Made by a program: the position numbers and the translations under genes | In this document: positions 45,869-63,610 of the stretch, in pieces | How positions within the stretch are numbered: the stretch's first letter is position 1 | Layout: every line of letters starts with the position of its first letter | The notes under the pieces: model-generated | Databases searched by the model: none | What the model was told of the DNA's origin: nothing | What the model saw: the letters and a program-made list of their open reading frames with translations, nothing else | Source: Brugia malayi | Taxonomy: Eukaryota; Nematoda; Chromadorea; Rhabditida; Onchocercidae | Direction: 5' to 3' | DNA length: 64,000 nt | NCBI RefSeq assembly: GCF_000002995.4 | Contig: NW_025062475.1 | Coordinates: 2,356,001 to 2,420,000, forward strand

Positions 45869-48023
45869 TTGTATTGGAATTGCAAACAGATGATATAAAA
45901 AGAATGAATTTATGTTGAAAAGCGTTGCTCACAATATAAATAAAAAAAAAACCTTATCTATAGGATTTATCAATATTTTATTTACACTAATATTATACTA
46001 CTTTGATGTTGCCAAAACACAGAATCACAACAAAACAGCTATTCTATTCATTTTCGTTCAGTATTTTGAAATTATTTTATGCTGGTATTGAATGGGTATT
46101 TTATATCTTCGGTTTTCATTCGTTACTACATTCATTACAACTAAACAGTTTCGCAAATTTTCAGATTAAAATGCGAAACAATTGATTTTATCTATATGAA
46201 CATTTTACAGAAAAAAAAAAAAAAAAAAACAATGAAATCAATTGATTTTAAAAATAATGATGCCCAAATTTGAATTAATAATTAATCTTTAAGAATTATT
46301 ATTATCCAATGCTAACTGCCACTTTAATACTATGGTGACGAGTTAATATTCATTCGGTTTATTAATGTAAATATGAAAATGGTAGCAATTTGTTGCTTTT
46401 CTTGAAATTTTTCACTCTTGGAAAGCAATAAAAGGTAATAGGGACGGAATCAACGTGAACTGATAACTAGCAAATGTAATCAAACGTGAACTGATAACTA
46501 GCAAAGTAATCAAACGTGAATTGATAACTAGCAAAGTAATCAAACGTGAATTGATAACTAGCAAAGTAATCAAACGTGAATTGATAACTAGCAAATGTAA
46601 TCAAACGTGAACTGATAACTAGCAAAGTAATCAAACGTGAACTGATAACTAGCAAAGTAATCAAACGTGAATTGATAACTAGCAAATGTAATCAAACGTG
46701 AATTGATAACTAGCAAAGTAATCAAACGTGAATTGATAACTAGCAAAGTAATCAAACGTGAATTGATAACTAGCAAATGTAATCAAACGTGAACTGATAA
46801 CTAGCAAATGTAATCAAACGTGAATTGATAACTAGCAAATGTAATCAAACGTGAATTGATAACTAGCAAATGTAATCAAACGTGAATTGATAACTAGCAA
46901 AGTAATCAAACGTGAATTGATAACTAGCAATGTAATCGAACGTGAATTGATAACTAGCAAATGTAATCAAACGTGAATTGATAACTAGCAAAGTAATCAA
47001 ACGTGAATTGATAACTAGCAAAGTAATCAAACGTGAATTGATAACTAGCAAATGATGATAGCAAACAATATAATGGAATATAATCAAAGGAATACTTAAA
47101 ATATGGGATAAATTATCAATGCAAATTATTTCATTTCTAATTAGTATTATTACGAGAGCTTTCATTATCTTTTCTATCATTTTTTTTAGTGAAAAATTTT
47201 TAAATATTCCTATAAATTTCTGAAAGTTTTATCAATATTTGCTACAAGTATAATATATTATCTAAGATAAAATCTTCAATGTTTTCGTTTTTAACATAAT
47301 TTTTAATCAATTATAATTCCTTCATTAATGCTATTTATTACTGAGAAATTAGCATTAATATATTTAAAAATTTTTAAAATATGTTTTATATATCAAATGT
47401 TTTTACAAAATGTTCAGCATTATAGGTTTTATTATTATTAAAGAAATTAAAATCTCTGATTGAATTTTTTCTGAACTTCAATTGAATTTTAAATATTACA
47501 ATTGGATTTTAGATTTACATTATTTTAGTTTGTCTATGAAGTTAGAAAAAAAAAGAAATAATAATAGATTTTATGATTAATTTATCCGGTACGATATTTC
47601 ATTATGTAATTTTTTTATTTCTTTTCCGTTTCTTAATCCTGTTATTTTCAATTTGCGAATTAGGTCGGTGCACTTCTATTTTACACTTCTAAAAAAAAAA
47701 AATTAATTAAGTTAAAATCTATGATTTCGAAGTGAACATCTTCAAATTGCTAATATTTTAATAATTTATTAAAATTTTGGCATATTTTAAGTCTTACGAT
47801 AGATTAGCAAAAGAAAACTTGAAAAATAACTTCATGAAGCAATAAAAAATTTGTGCTTACATAGTATAATATAAAACTGAAAGTAATGTAGAAATAATAA
47901 TTCGAACTAAAATCATTTTATTAGTGGAAATGATTGTATTAGAAGATGAAAGTATTTTTTTCTCATTTATTTATTTTGTTAAAAGTAAAGAAGAAATTAT
48001 ACTATTATGTACGTACGATAGTA
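45869..48023. other. Convergent intergenic region
   Basis: It lies between the 3' ends of TMEM131 (plus) and the PP1-like gene (minus). It holds the TMEM131 polyadenylation signal, a poly-A run at about 46210-46229 and the 20-copy minisatellite. No gene was found; minus-strand frames through the minisatellite are repeat artefacts. Confidence 0.65.
46449..47051. repeat. 30/31-bp minisatellite, 20 copies
   Basis: Twenty tandem units are built on CGTGAATTGATAACTAGCAA followed by AGTAATCAAA (30 nt) or ATGTAATCAAA (31 nt). A second variable site reads GAACTG or GAATTG. The 30- and 31-nt forms are interspersed, so no reading frame is maintained through the array. It lies about 600 nt downstream of the TMEM131 stop. 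Confidence 0.95.
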
Positions 48024-52536
<4,513 letters not shown>

Positions 52537-55119
52537 TTTTTGTTCTATGCACCTTCAAAAATATCTTTTCATACCTTTTTCACTTCATCTTTTTTAATTT
52601 GTTAAGATTTTTTGAAAAGTAATAAGTTTTTAAAATTTTAAGAAATGAAAAAAAAATTTGCATATACATATTTTGATATTATATATATATATATATAAAT
52701 TAAGTTAAAAACAAAATAGCAAAATGAATAAATGACATATATATGGAAAATATTTGATACAAACAATCATTATGTAAAAAAAAAAAAATTAAAGTCAATA
52801 ATCAAATTTTCATCTTTTTTTCTTTTTTTTTTCTTCATTTTCGTTTGTTTTCAATTTTTTCCTAATATCTCGAATATTTTGAATAAAATATATTTTAAAT
52901 ATTTAATATCAAATTAATTTTGTAGCCGTAATTGATTTGAATAAAACAACTCAATTGATTATTTTTTTATACCAGTAGAATAATTTAAACACTAGAAAAA
53001 AATTTTTTTTAATGAATTTAAATAATATCATTTCAATACAAAAAAAGTTATTAATTTCTATTTATGAATAAAGTATAATCATTTAATTCAAACTGAAAAT
53101 TTTATCACACATCTTTATTGAAATATAAAACTAAACACATATATATGTATATATATATATAATTGTTTTTCAATTAAGTTATTTGATATAGTATTAAAAG
53201 AATACTTAATTACATCAATATAATTAGCAAAAAAAAAAAGTAAAATAATTTGGAAGAAATTTGAAATTCTTCTAAATCAATTTACTAATTGCCTGAAATG
53301 AAAAAATCAACCGAACACTTTCAACCAATTCATTTGTTATTGCTAATTTATAAATTCAAAATTACAATTTATATTTATGAATTTTTTAATTTCACTTTCA
53401 AATTTGTTCATTTTTTTTCTTCTCAATTTATTTCTATTTCTCTCAATCATATGCAATATTTTCTTTTTTTTTTTTTTTAAAACAATTTCCCTACTTTCAT
53501 ATTTTCTCATCATTTTCTTGTTTCTTAATGGGTATTTTTATATCTACGGTTTTTTTTTTTTTTTAATTAGTCAAAATTTGATGATGATAATTAAGATTAA
53601 AAGGTTTGTGAATGGTTGATGCAGCAAATTTTGTTGTCATTTATTATTCATTTTATAAATTACCTTTTATCATTTTCCATTTTTTTTTGTCACCATCGCA
53701 CAGTTTATTAACAATTATCATCATCGATCAATATTCAAGGTTATAGTTAAAGGTCAAAAAGGTTTAATGGAAGGTCATTTTAATTTAATAGTGAAAATTG
53801 TTGTGCTTGTGATCGCCTAATTTGAAGGTGTTAAATTTTTTTATAATCTTTGAATTGTTAAATTTTATTGCTATTATCAATAATTCATACATTTCTAAAA
53901 GTATAATAGTTGAAAGTACATTTCAGTCTTCTTAATTAACATTTCTTAATTATCGATGTTAATTTTGATAATTGTTATAAAATTACAATAATTTGTTAAA
54001 TGCTATATTAATCTCTGATTTCATTTTTGATTACATTTGTTGCATTTTAATATTGATAGACTACTACCACTACTACTACTAATAATAATATTAGAATGTT
54101 AGAGGTACAATTCGATATAATTATGTTATCTGTTTATTTCAATAAGTATGAATCAATAAAACAAACAAATAAATATTTTTCATGAAAATTCAATAATTCA
54201 ATAAAACATACAATTAGTATCAAAATGGAATAATAAATGCCTAAGCTAATAATGTTTACAAGCTATGGCTTAGTTTAGCTTTCTTTCTTTCTTTTTATGA
54301 TTAAATTTAAAAATTGAAATTAATATAATTCATTTATAGCCTACATATTCTATTATTTTTCAAACAAGAAAAAAAAAAAAAAAGAAAAAAGAGGAAAGAG
54401 AAAAATCCAATTTAAATGGATTTTAAACGAAAAGCTATCTCATTTATTGACAGTGGCCGTATAATATATTATCCCCCAACAAATGACGTGGTTTGTTTCT
54501 TTTTCCCTCAATTCAATTAAATTGTAGTTTTTAAATTTTCTCTTATTTTATCTTTATCGAGTTTTATTTTATTGATTTATTTTCAATATACTAAATAATT
54601 CCTTCTTTATGCTTCATTATTTTTTGATTATATCTTTGGGATATAATAGCAACTTTTTTGTTTTTTTATTGTTGTATTATTTGTTGTTTATTGCGCTCCA
54701 TTTTTATCTTTTTATTAGTCTAATAAATGTTTTTATGCTTTCATGAATGTATTTTTTGAGATGGTGAAAATTGTGCATAAAATTAATGAAGAAAAAGAAA
54801 TGAAATCAAAGTGATAAATTAGGTATAATTAGAAAATTGAAATTTTCAAAAAATGAATGATTACTGTCTCTGATTAATATCTCGAAATTAGTAAGTATGC
54901 TTTGAAAAGAGTTCAAGTTATGTGTAAATAATTGAAGAAATCCTAAAATATGGGAGATAGAATCGTGCTAATGGCTCATCTACAAAATAACCATATTAAG
55001 CTGTAATTGGATTGCTATACTATTAGTAATATTCCTATTATTATTACTACTATCGTTATTATTATTATTGTTGTTATTATTATTGTTGGGTTTTATATTT
55101 CTATAGTTATTATTTTTAG
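52537..55119. other. Divergent intergenic region between phosphatase and daf-2 genes
   Basis: AT-rich and homopolymer-rich. It should contain the promoters of both divergent genes. Seen by eye are two AAGGTCA nuclear-receptor-like half-sites (53750-53756 and 53771-53777, direct orientation) and a forkhead-type TGTTTAC at 54253-54259. Such short motifs are expected by chance in this composition. No coding exon was recognised. Confidence 0.5.
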
Positions 55120-55248
55120 ATCATTATCCATTGTATTCGACAGTTTCGAAACAAATTTGCTGCTAATTGCAGCTTTAGGTTATGGAGTTTGTATTCTATG
55201 TGGAGCATTTGGATATTTAGTCTACTTACAGTTTCTGCAAGTCATTTT
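55120..55248 (+). other. Possible hydrophobic 5' exon of daf-2
   Basis: After a good acceptor (TTATTTTTAG ending 55119) an open frame reads SLSIVFDSFETNLLLIAALG and continues YGVCILCGAFGYLVYLQFLQ, a strongly hydrophobic segment suitable as signal anchor. If it ends at 55248 before GTCATT, it joins in phase 0 to the first receptor exon at 55492. The donor is weak and no ATG is in this frame after the preceding stop, so another exon would be needed upstream. Confidence 0.35.
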
Positions 55249-55491
55249 GTTTTTGTTTTAAACAAGAAAATTTTATTCACCAACTTAATTTGATGTAAGA
55301 TTTAAATCAACATATTAAATGTAAAGTAATCTTTTGTTTTTACATTATTTATCCTCAAAAATTCCTTAACGCTTCATATTTTGCAAATGAAATTGCCGTG
55401 TGAAATGTATAGATAAAATCGAAAGATTTTCAAGTTTTATATTTTTTGAAAATTGCTTTCTTTTGTACAGATATCTACATATATTTTTTAG

Positions 55492-58400
55492 TTATCAGCT
55501 CACGATGATGTATACTGCCGTTCGCTTGACATTCGGAACAGTCCGAATATGGCATTTCAAGACAAGGAAACGAATGAAAAATGGTCAACTTTGGCTAATT
55601 GTACGGTAATGGAGGGTGATTTCTCGGTTTCAATGATTACAAGCTCAAATTTTACCCATGAAAATTTTCCAGTCTTTAAGCGCTTACGCGTCATTACAGG
55701 ACATCTGTTGATATTCCAAGTGAGGTTAGTATACTTTCTTTTTCTTCATTGTTAGTTATTTTTACAATATCATTTATCATAGAGAGATTACTAATTAAAT
55801 TGATTCTCTAATTAAATTGATTTTAATTGTAAACTAGGAATATTTCAGTGCTCTTCGATCGTTAAAACGACTATTTCCTAATTTACGTATTATTGGTGGA
55901 CAAGAATTAATCATGAATTATGCATTGGTGATATATCAGAATACACATTTAGTTGAAATTGGCTTACCAAAGCTAACAACAATTATTAATGGTGGTGTGC
56001 GAATTATGGATAACACACAACTCTGTTACAGTCGATATATTGATTGGAGTCAAATACTCATCGGACCAGCTAATGATATTTTGACTGATCAAAACAAAGG
56101 ATCCGACTCTGGTAAAAACGATAAAATTTTCCTCTCTGTATAAATTAATAAATGATATTAAAAGAAAAAATAAAATAAAATAAATTTTCAGATCTGTGTA
56201 GCGATGATTGCGTTCCACAGAATGAACATCGTTGTCATAAACGTGACCATATGTTGTCCTGTTGGGATGCTGAAACATGCCAGCTTGGTAAGGTTTTTTT
56301 TTTTTTTTTTATTCCCGCGCAAAAATTTGTTATACCCGTTATAACATAAATTGTAAGAGGTTACATTTAGAAAATCTAAAAATTTTTTTTTTGCATGTAA
56401 AAGATTGAAAGTTAAAAGTTCAAACGACCAAATAAAATTTGCAGACTTCAAATAAGTTTAATCATAATTTTCAGAAGCTTTTCATTTCTCGTTTAGTTAT
56501 TTACTATTTCAGAATGCAAATACGCATGGAATGATGACAAAACGGTCGGACCAGGTTGTGACGATGATGGCGAAAGATGTCATGATCAGTGTTTGGGTGG
56601 ATGCTCAGCACCTGATGATCCCAGTGCTTGTCATTTTTGCAAAAATGTCGTTTACCAAGGTATATGTATGGATAAATGTCCAATTGGTTTGTATGAAATA
56701 CATCACATCTATCTTGTAAGGTGAGTGCTTTTTCAAAGTTTAATGATTTTTAAAGAAATTTTATGAATGAAAATTTTGTTTAAATGATTTTGTTTTTTTT
56801 TTTTTTTTTTTTTTGCAATATATTTTTCTTTCAAGCAAAATTTCTCGCGAATAGTTTTTATTTGAACAGGGGTTTGTTTATAGCATTTAAGTTTGAAAAA
56901 AATTTGAAGCGTTATATTAACATTCATGTCAGTTATGATCAATCTAAAAGAAAATTTTCTTTGTTCTAGGAGATGTGTAACGATTGAAGAATGTCGAAAT
57001 ATATCAGCACCAGTAACAATGGAAAGTACCAAGAAACGAATGCTAATCGTTGAAAATATGTGTCGTGTTGATTGTCCATTTGGGCAGGAAATTGGTGTGT
57101 TGCATTACAGTTTTAATTATAAGAGGGAAATTAATTTTAATGAAAAAGAAAAATATTTTCTAATTATTCAAGTAGATTCGGATATAGTTTTTTTTTTTTT
57201 TTTTTATTGCAGACCCGACCACTTCATCAGGTTGTATTAAATGTGAAGGCTATTGTCCAGTGAAATGCAAAGGTGGTACCATTGATTCTTTCGCACGCAT
57301 CAACGATTATTTGTTCAAAAAGTGCAATGTTATCGAAGGTTATCTGGAAATCGAATTAAGGTTTACTGATTAGAATTTTGTTTTTTCAAACTTTGGTATA
57401 GACCAATTCTTGCTATGAGAATTATTGTTCTCTTAAGTTATTTGTATAATAGTAAATAATTATTTGAAGTTTTCGATAATAATTAGTTTTTCACAAATAA
57501 AATGAAATCAGTTGGAAGTAACCGCTTTTTGTAATCAAATCCTTTTGGAAATTGGCTTTAACAGCCAGCTGATAACTGACAATAGATAAAATGACTTCAT
57601 TTTTCTCTTTTTATGTTTATCTTTCGTGCGAATTTGGATGAAAGATCCTGATGAATTTAATCAAGAATACAATCTATTTGTGACTGAAGCTTTTTATATA
57701 ACCCTCATTCGCTACTTCAGGAAAGGTTTGGATGCAGCTGGGATGGAAAAAATTGGTGAAGCATTGGGTTATATTGAAGTTATCGAAGGCTATCTGTTGA
57801 TTGATTTCAGCATATCATTTATCTCCTTACACATGTTTAAACGATTACGATTAATTAAAGGGAGCATACTTTACAGAGATCGGTACATTGTAAAATCATT
57901 TTCAGTTGGAAATATGACAGATTTTTTACTTAATTTAGGACTTATTTACATTAAATAAGTAAATTAGTATGAAATTGGACGCAAAATTGTGTCCAACTTG
58001 AATTTAATTAATTTATCACCAACTGATCAGGGTAACATTGACTATTGGGTTTGTATAACATATTTTTTTTTTTGGATGACTTAAAGCATCAAGGATATTT
58101 TGTCCTTGAAAAAAGCACAAAATTTTTCCGTTCCATAAGCTTAGTGAAATTTTGCATTTCAAATTTCTTAAATATACTCTACAATGGCTTTAGAAAATGC
58201 ATATTTTAAAGATATGCGCTTGCAATTTTTGAAAATGCCAATTTACGGCAAATATTTGATATCGAAAAACAGCCTTTGGTCATCGGGAATGGTACAGTGT
58301 TGTTCCAAAATAATCGAATGTTATGCTATAATCGTATAAAAGCACTAATCGATCATACAGGCCTTACTGATGTGAAAGAGAATGATGTATCATATTATAG

Positions 58401-61400
58401 CAATGGTGATCGGGCAGTATGTAAGTGTTGATGTTTAAAAATTAATCCTTAACTTTTCGTTTCTTTGTTGTTTCATTTCTAAGTTTCAGACAGATTTTCG
58501 AATTCTCAGTTTTCCATTGCGAAGGTTTTTTTTTTTTTTTTTAAATGAATTTTGGTTTAATATGGTTTTAAAATTAATGGCGGATTTTAGGTGACGAAAC
58601 AACTTTTGAGGTTCAAACTGAAGATGTTCATAGTTTTGGTTTTATGATCTCATGGGTTGCTTTTAATACAACCGATATGGATCATCGAAAATTTTTAGGC
58701 TATCAGGTATTACGCTTGTAAAATTTTTGCAGTATTGATAGCAGTAGCATGCTTATTCTATTTTAATTGTGGAACTACAATAGAATTTAATTCTATCTTG
58801 GTAGTTTTAATCAATGACATCGACTAACTTTGGTGATAAGTTGCTAACCTTACTTTCATTTTAACACATTATGTCTATAATTATAAACCACTGAATTTTT
58901 GTACCACTTCATTAAGTAGGGCAAATGGGCAACGTTTGGATGTATTTGCAACTAATAAAATATGCAAAAGAAAAACTTTACTAAGATTTAAAAATTAGGT
59001 TTGTAGTGGAAAAAATCGCTGGGTTTTCAATCTGTTTTTTTTTATTGGTTTATAATACATTTAAATTTTAGAATAACAAGTTTTGCTTCAAAATCAAGTA
59101 ACCTTCGATTTTTATTTTGCATTTTCAAGGTATTTTATAAAAAAGTGGATGGTCCAGATCCATCATTGAGCATTGATGACGATCGCTCAGCTTGTAGTGA
59201 TTCATGGCAAATGCATTTCGAACCAGAAAAAGGAAACGGTAATGAGGGTTTGAATCGAGGAGCTGGTATTTTTGCTGTTGAATCTAATACATGGTACGTT
59301 AATTTACCTGTTTTTGTTCGTGCTAATTGTTACTAATTAATGACTGCAATTCTTTTTTGATTTTTATAAATTTGCCGGGAGTTTTCAATTAGCATGATTA
59401 TACATTAGTTTTCTAAATATGCTCCAGATATATTTAAACTTCCGTGTTGCAGGATGATGATTGTTTATTTCTAGATGAATATGGATGTGATTTTTAGGTA
59501 CGCATATTATGTTCAAACGAAACTTATTAACCATCCTGGTGCACGAAATGCAATCTCTAAGATTCATTTTTTAAAGACACTCTTCTCTACTCCAGATCCA
59601 CCAAAGGATGTCGTTGGCAAATCCCTCATTATGAAGCCTGACCAAATTGAGTGAGCTTTTTCAAAAAAAAAGTTTTTATTTAGCATAAGGTCTTTGCATA
59701 AGCTCATAGCATTTTAATTTTAATAAATTATTTGTTTTAGTTTAACCAGAAGAAAACTTTATTGCACTATATTTCTGATTGATCATTTTTTACAGTTTGG
59801 CTTGGGAACCACCAGAACGTCCAAATGGTGATATTACGCATTACATTGTCAAATGGCAAGTATTAGGTGATGACCCATCGACGGTATCAGGAAACGTTTG
59901 TGATGATAAAACTGGTAAGTTCTGAAAATGTAAACATCGAAGCATCTTTTAAAAATGTAAACAATGATTCAAAGAAATCTGATATAATAATGTAAATAAT
60001 GCGGAAAAAAAGAAATGAGATAGAACAATCGACATGTATGCAAAAATAGATGTTTTGCTTTTGGAGCTTTTTTGATTAATGCTGAAATTTACTATATCTA
60101 CACAATGTGCATAATTGCTTATTTTCCTGTATATTTATTCAAGGTGCAGGATTAAGACATCATAAGGATATAAATGATCGATTCACACATGCACCTGCAC
60201 AACAATCTTGCTCAAAAGCAGGATGTTGCGACTGTCGATTGCTAAAGGTAGTTGTTATCAGTGATTTATGTTATATGATTATCTTAATCAAATTATTTCA
60301 TCAATTTGATGATCATCGAGCAATTTCTTTCTTTTTAGCAGCGACAACAATCAAAACCAAATAATATATATCTGGAAGATGAAAGAGCTAACGAAGCTGA
60401 TTTTGAAAATGCCGTTCAAAATCTAGTTTTTGTGCAACAGTATGTCTTTTCGTTTAATGAAGTTCAAAACTTCAAAGTAGCTTTCAATAAAATTTTATTG
60501 CTTGATTTGATGAATTTTGGAATCTGTAACAATTTGTATTCATTGCATGTTATAATAGGATACTTAGGCGTGAAATTTTTTATTGAATTGAAGTTTTTTT
60601 TTTTTTTTTTTCCCCTGAAATTACTAAGAAAGCAGTATGGTAATTGGAGATATTACTGCACTAGGACTTAATTACTGTTTACAATTCTAAGCTGCTAACT
60701 TATCTAGAGATTCGAAAAGAAGTATGATTGAGAAATCGCAAATCCGTCGTAGTCGTCGATCAATCCTGAAAGATTACAACGAACCAAATGAGAAGCAGTA
60801 TGGTGATGAAAGGTTTATATTTATAACACAAAATGAAGTAAATGAAACTACGAGTTTATATCGATCGGAATTGGATATTGGGACGCACAAAATTAATGTC
60901 ACCACACGTCGCCTATCAATTGTTGGGTTGCGTCACTATACACAATACCAGATATGGGTTTGTATTTTTCGGCATTTGTTTGTGGTGAAGTTCGCATATC
61001 TACTGTTCAGGATTCAAGCTGAAATAAATGTTAGCAGTTGTTCATATTATAGTACTAGTGATCTGGTAAATTGATATGAACATATCAATTCACAGTAGTT
61101 ATCAATGCGAAGTTTAAATTGTAGTACTAGAAATTCGTTTCCAAAGTTGCTGTTCTTGTTTTTTCATTTTTCTGAGACTGAAATTTTGTAACGTATATAA
61201 AATTAATCTATACAGATCCATGCATGTCAAAATATATCGGCTCCAGGAGGTGCATATTGCTCACAGCGACCCGGCTGGATGGTCGTACGCACAGCACCAA
61301 TTGGTAAATACTTCGTTTTTTAAAGAGTTGTTCGGAAAATATTTCTGATTTTTTTTTTTTTTTGCATATGTATCAAATATTTAGATTTCCAGATAGCCAT

Positions 61401-63610
61401 ATCAGCTTTCTTAATGTAGATCAAAAAAATTAGAAAATTTGTTTTCGGAATTTCTGATGTCTTTGAAACTACAGTCAGTTTTTAAATCGATTGATAACTT
61501 TTGAAGAGGATTGTAAGATTTATTCTATGATTATTTCAGCATCAAATGATTTGGTTGACAATAGAACTATCAAAGTGATTAACTCAACTTCCTTCAAACA
61601 AGACCCTCGCAGTCGTAAAATAACTTGGCAAGAACCGTCAAATCCAAATGGCATCATACTTGCATACAGGGTTACTGTTGTGGCCGAAAATCTTGCCCAA
61701 GTTCGTAAATATTTTTAGTAGTTGATAACAATGCCTTACTCAGTTGTTCTATTGCTGTAAATCTTAACAACAGCTTACTGAAGGAATAACTGTATTGTTT
61801 ATAGATTATCATAATATTATGTATTGGATAACTTTACATAATCAGTTTTTATTTTCAGACACCGATAAGCCAATGCGTGAAGGCAAGTAATTTTCGGGAA
61901 CGAGAAGGTGTGGTGTTCAATGGATTAGCAGAGGGTGAATATCTGGTACAAGTGGAAACAATATCTATGGCTTCGCTTTCGTTTCATGCCATTAAGGAAA
62001 TAGCCGTGGCACATAAATTGTTCAAAATTGTGAAGCCGACGTTCTTTACAACAACAGTAAGCTATTAAAGTTAAAACTAATTAGAGCAATATGATCCGAT
62101 ATGATTTGATTATATCAGTAAAACTTTTTTGTGTACTTCAGGTAGTTTCATTTATCGCTGTAATTGTGCTCCTTGTATTATCTATCGGTTCCTTGGCTGC
62201 ATATTATATATCCAGGAAAATATTGGGAGAAAAGGTATAAATTTAATAGTTTTTGAGCAAAAGTGAACATGTATCTTTTCTGCATACTTCATTCTTATAA
62301 AAAAAGAAATAACCGCAAACTATTTGAATTTTTTTCTTTTATTTAATTGATTTAATTAAATTATAGTTTCTTTCTAGGTTCGTGAATACGTGCGACAACA
62401 AATTTCGGCAAATCCTGAATATTTGAGCCAAATGGATGTTTATAAACCAGATGAATGGGAATTGAAACGGAGTGCAATTCATTTAGAAGATGAAATCGGA
62501 AGAGGGACTTTCGGCAAGGTATTCTCGTAGAGCAAAGAACTCTGTCTACTCATTCACTACATCTATTCAATCTTCATATTTTTTAAGAAATCAGTGTAGT
62601 TTTGTTAGATTTAAACCAGGATAATGCACAGGGTTTAGATTTTTGTTCTGAGATTGCAGGTATATCGGGGATATGGTGACAACTGCAAGTCATACTTAGG
62701 TGTTACCTTCGGTGAATGTGCAATTAAAACGGTATCCGAAACAGCAAATAGCGCGGAGCGTCTTCATTTTCTTATCGAAGCAAGCGTTATGAAACAATTC
62801 AATACACCTTTTATCGTTAAACTTTATGGCGTGGTCTCTGATGGTCAACCTGTTCTAGTTGTAATGGAAATGATGAAGAAGGTAATGTATCTTCTTACGA
62901 ATGTTTAAAAAAAAAGGAAGTAATTCATTCAATATTGCTTTTCAAGTCCTATTTTTCAAGTTTTACATTAAAGGGTAATCTACGTGACTACCTGCGGTCT
63001 AGACGACCAAATGCTGAAGAAAACGTTAACGGTTTGCCAGTACCAGGTGCAATCGATTTCTTCCGTTGGGCGTCACAAGTTGCTGACGGAATGGCATATC
63101 TGGAATCGTTGAAATTTTGTCATCGTGATTTAGCTGCTAGAAATTGCATGGTATTTAAAATTTTGGAGTTTGGTTAAGATTTTGCTGGGAATATATATAT
63201 TACTCTCACTCTACTATTTGGAAATTTTTTTACAAATCATTCTAGGTGAATGAATTCGATACAGTGAAGATTGGTGATTTTGGTATGGCAAGAGATATCT
63301 ATTACCATGAATATTATAAACCAGCAGGTTTGTACATAATTTTGTTTTATTGATTTAGGGTCGCTGAAAACACTTTATAGATGAAAGGCGCTAATATATA
63401 AAATTGAGGCATTTTGAGTTCTCCACATTTGAAAGTCTGACTTAAAAACATTACAAACATGCCTAAAAGTTCTGTACTTCTTACAGTTCTCAGAAGCTGA
63501 CGGTTTATTTTTCAATTTTTTCACTTTAAAGGAAAACGGTTAATGCCAGTGAGATGGATGGCACCTGAATCATTGATGGATGGTAAATTTACCATGAAGT
63601 CAGATGTCTG
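55492..63610 (+). CDS. daf-2: Insulin/IGF-1 receptor tyrosine kinase DAF-2, 3' end beyond window
   Basis: Receptor of the insulin pathway that controls dauer, growth and lifespan in C. elegans. 24 exons seen: 55492-55728, 55838-56111, 56192-56287, 56513-56720, 56970-57094, 57213-57360, 57721-57882, 58212-58420, 58591-58706, 59130-59293, 59498-59650, 59796-59914, 60144-60247, 60339-60439, 60708-60957, 61216-61303, 61540-61700, 61859-62056, 62142-62234, 62378-62518, 62660-62881, 62974-63150, 63246-63327, 63532-63610 (1235 codons). Order: L1 ([29 protein letters not shown]), furin-like Cys-rich ([17 protein letters not shown]), L2 ([15 protein letters not shown]), three FnIII, CCDC of the insert, processing site [29 protein letters not shown], juxtamembrane [11 protein letters not shown], kinase G-loop GRGTFGK, Lys in [40 protein letters not shown]. 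The next exon and signal peptide lie outside or are unassigned. Confidence 0.96.
61069..61090. repeat. 10-bp hairpin in daf-2 intron
   Basis: AATTGATATG at 61069-61078 is complementary to CATATCAATT at 61081-61090, with a 2-nt loop. It lies inside the intron after exon 60708-60957. Probably incidental. Confidence 0.5.

Noticed and set aside
46412..47180. Several minus-strand ORFs repeating LLVINSRLIT
   Set aside because: They are translations of the 30/31-bp minisatellite; the mixed unit length breaks any frame and there is no splice or start context.
57626..57720. Upstream extension of the daf-2 exon starting at 57721
   Set aside because: The frame is open, but the extension has no receptor counterpart and the acceptor at 57720 gives the correct phase and L2 homology.
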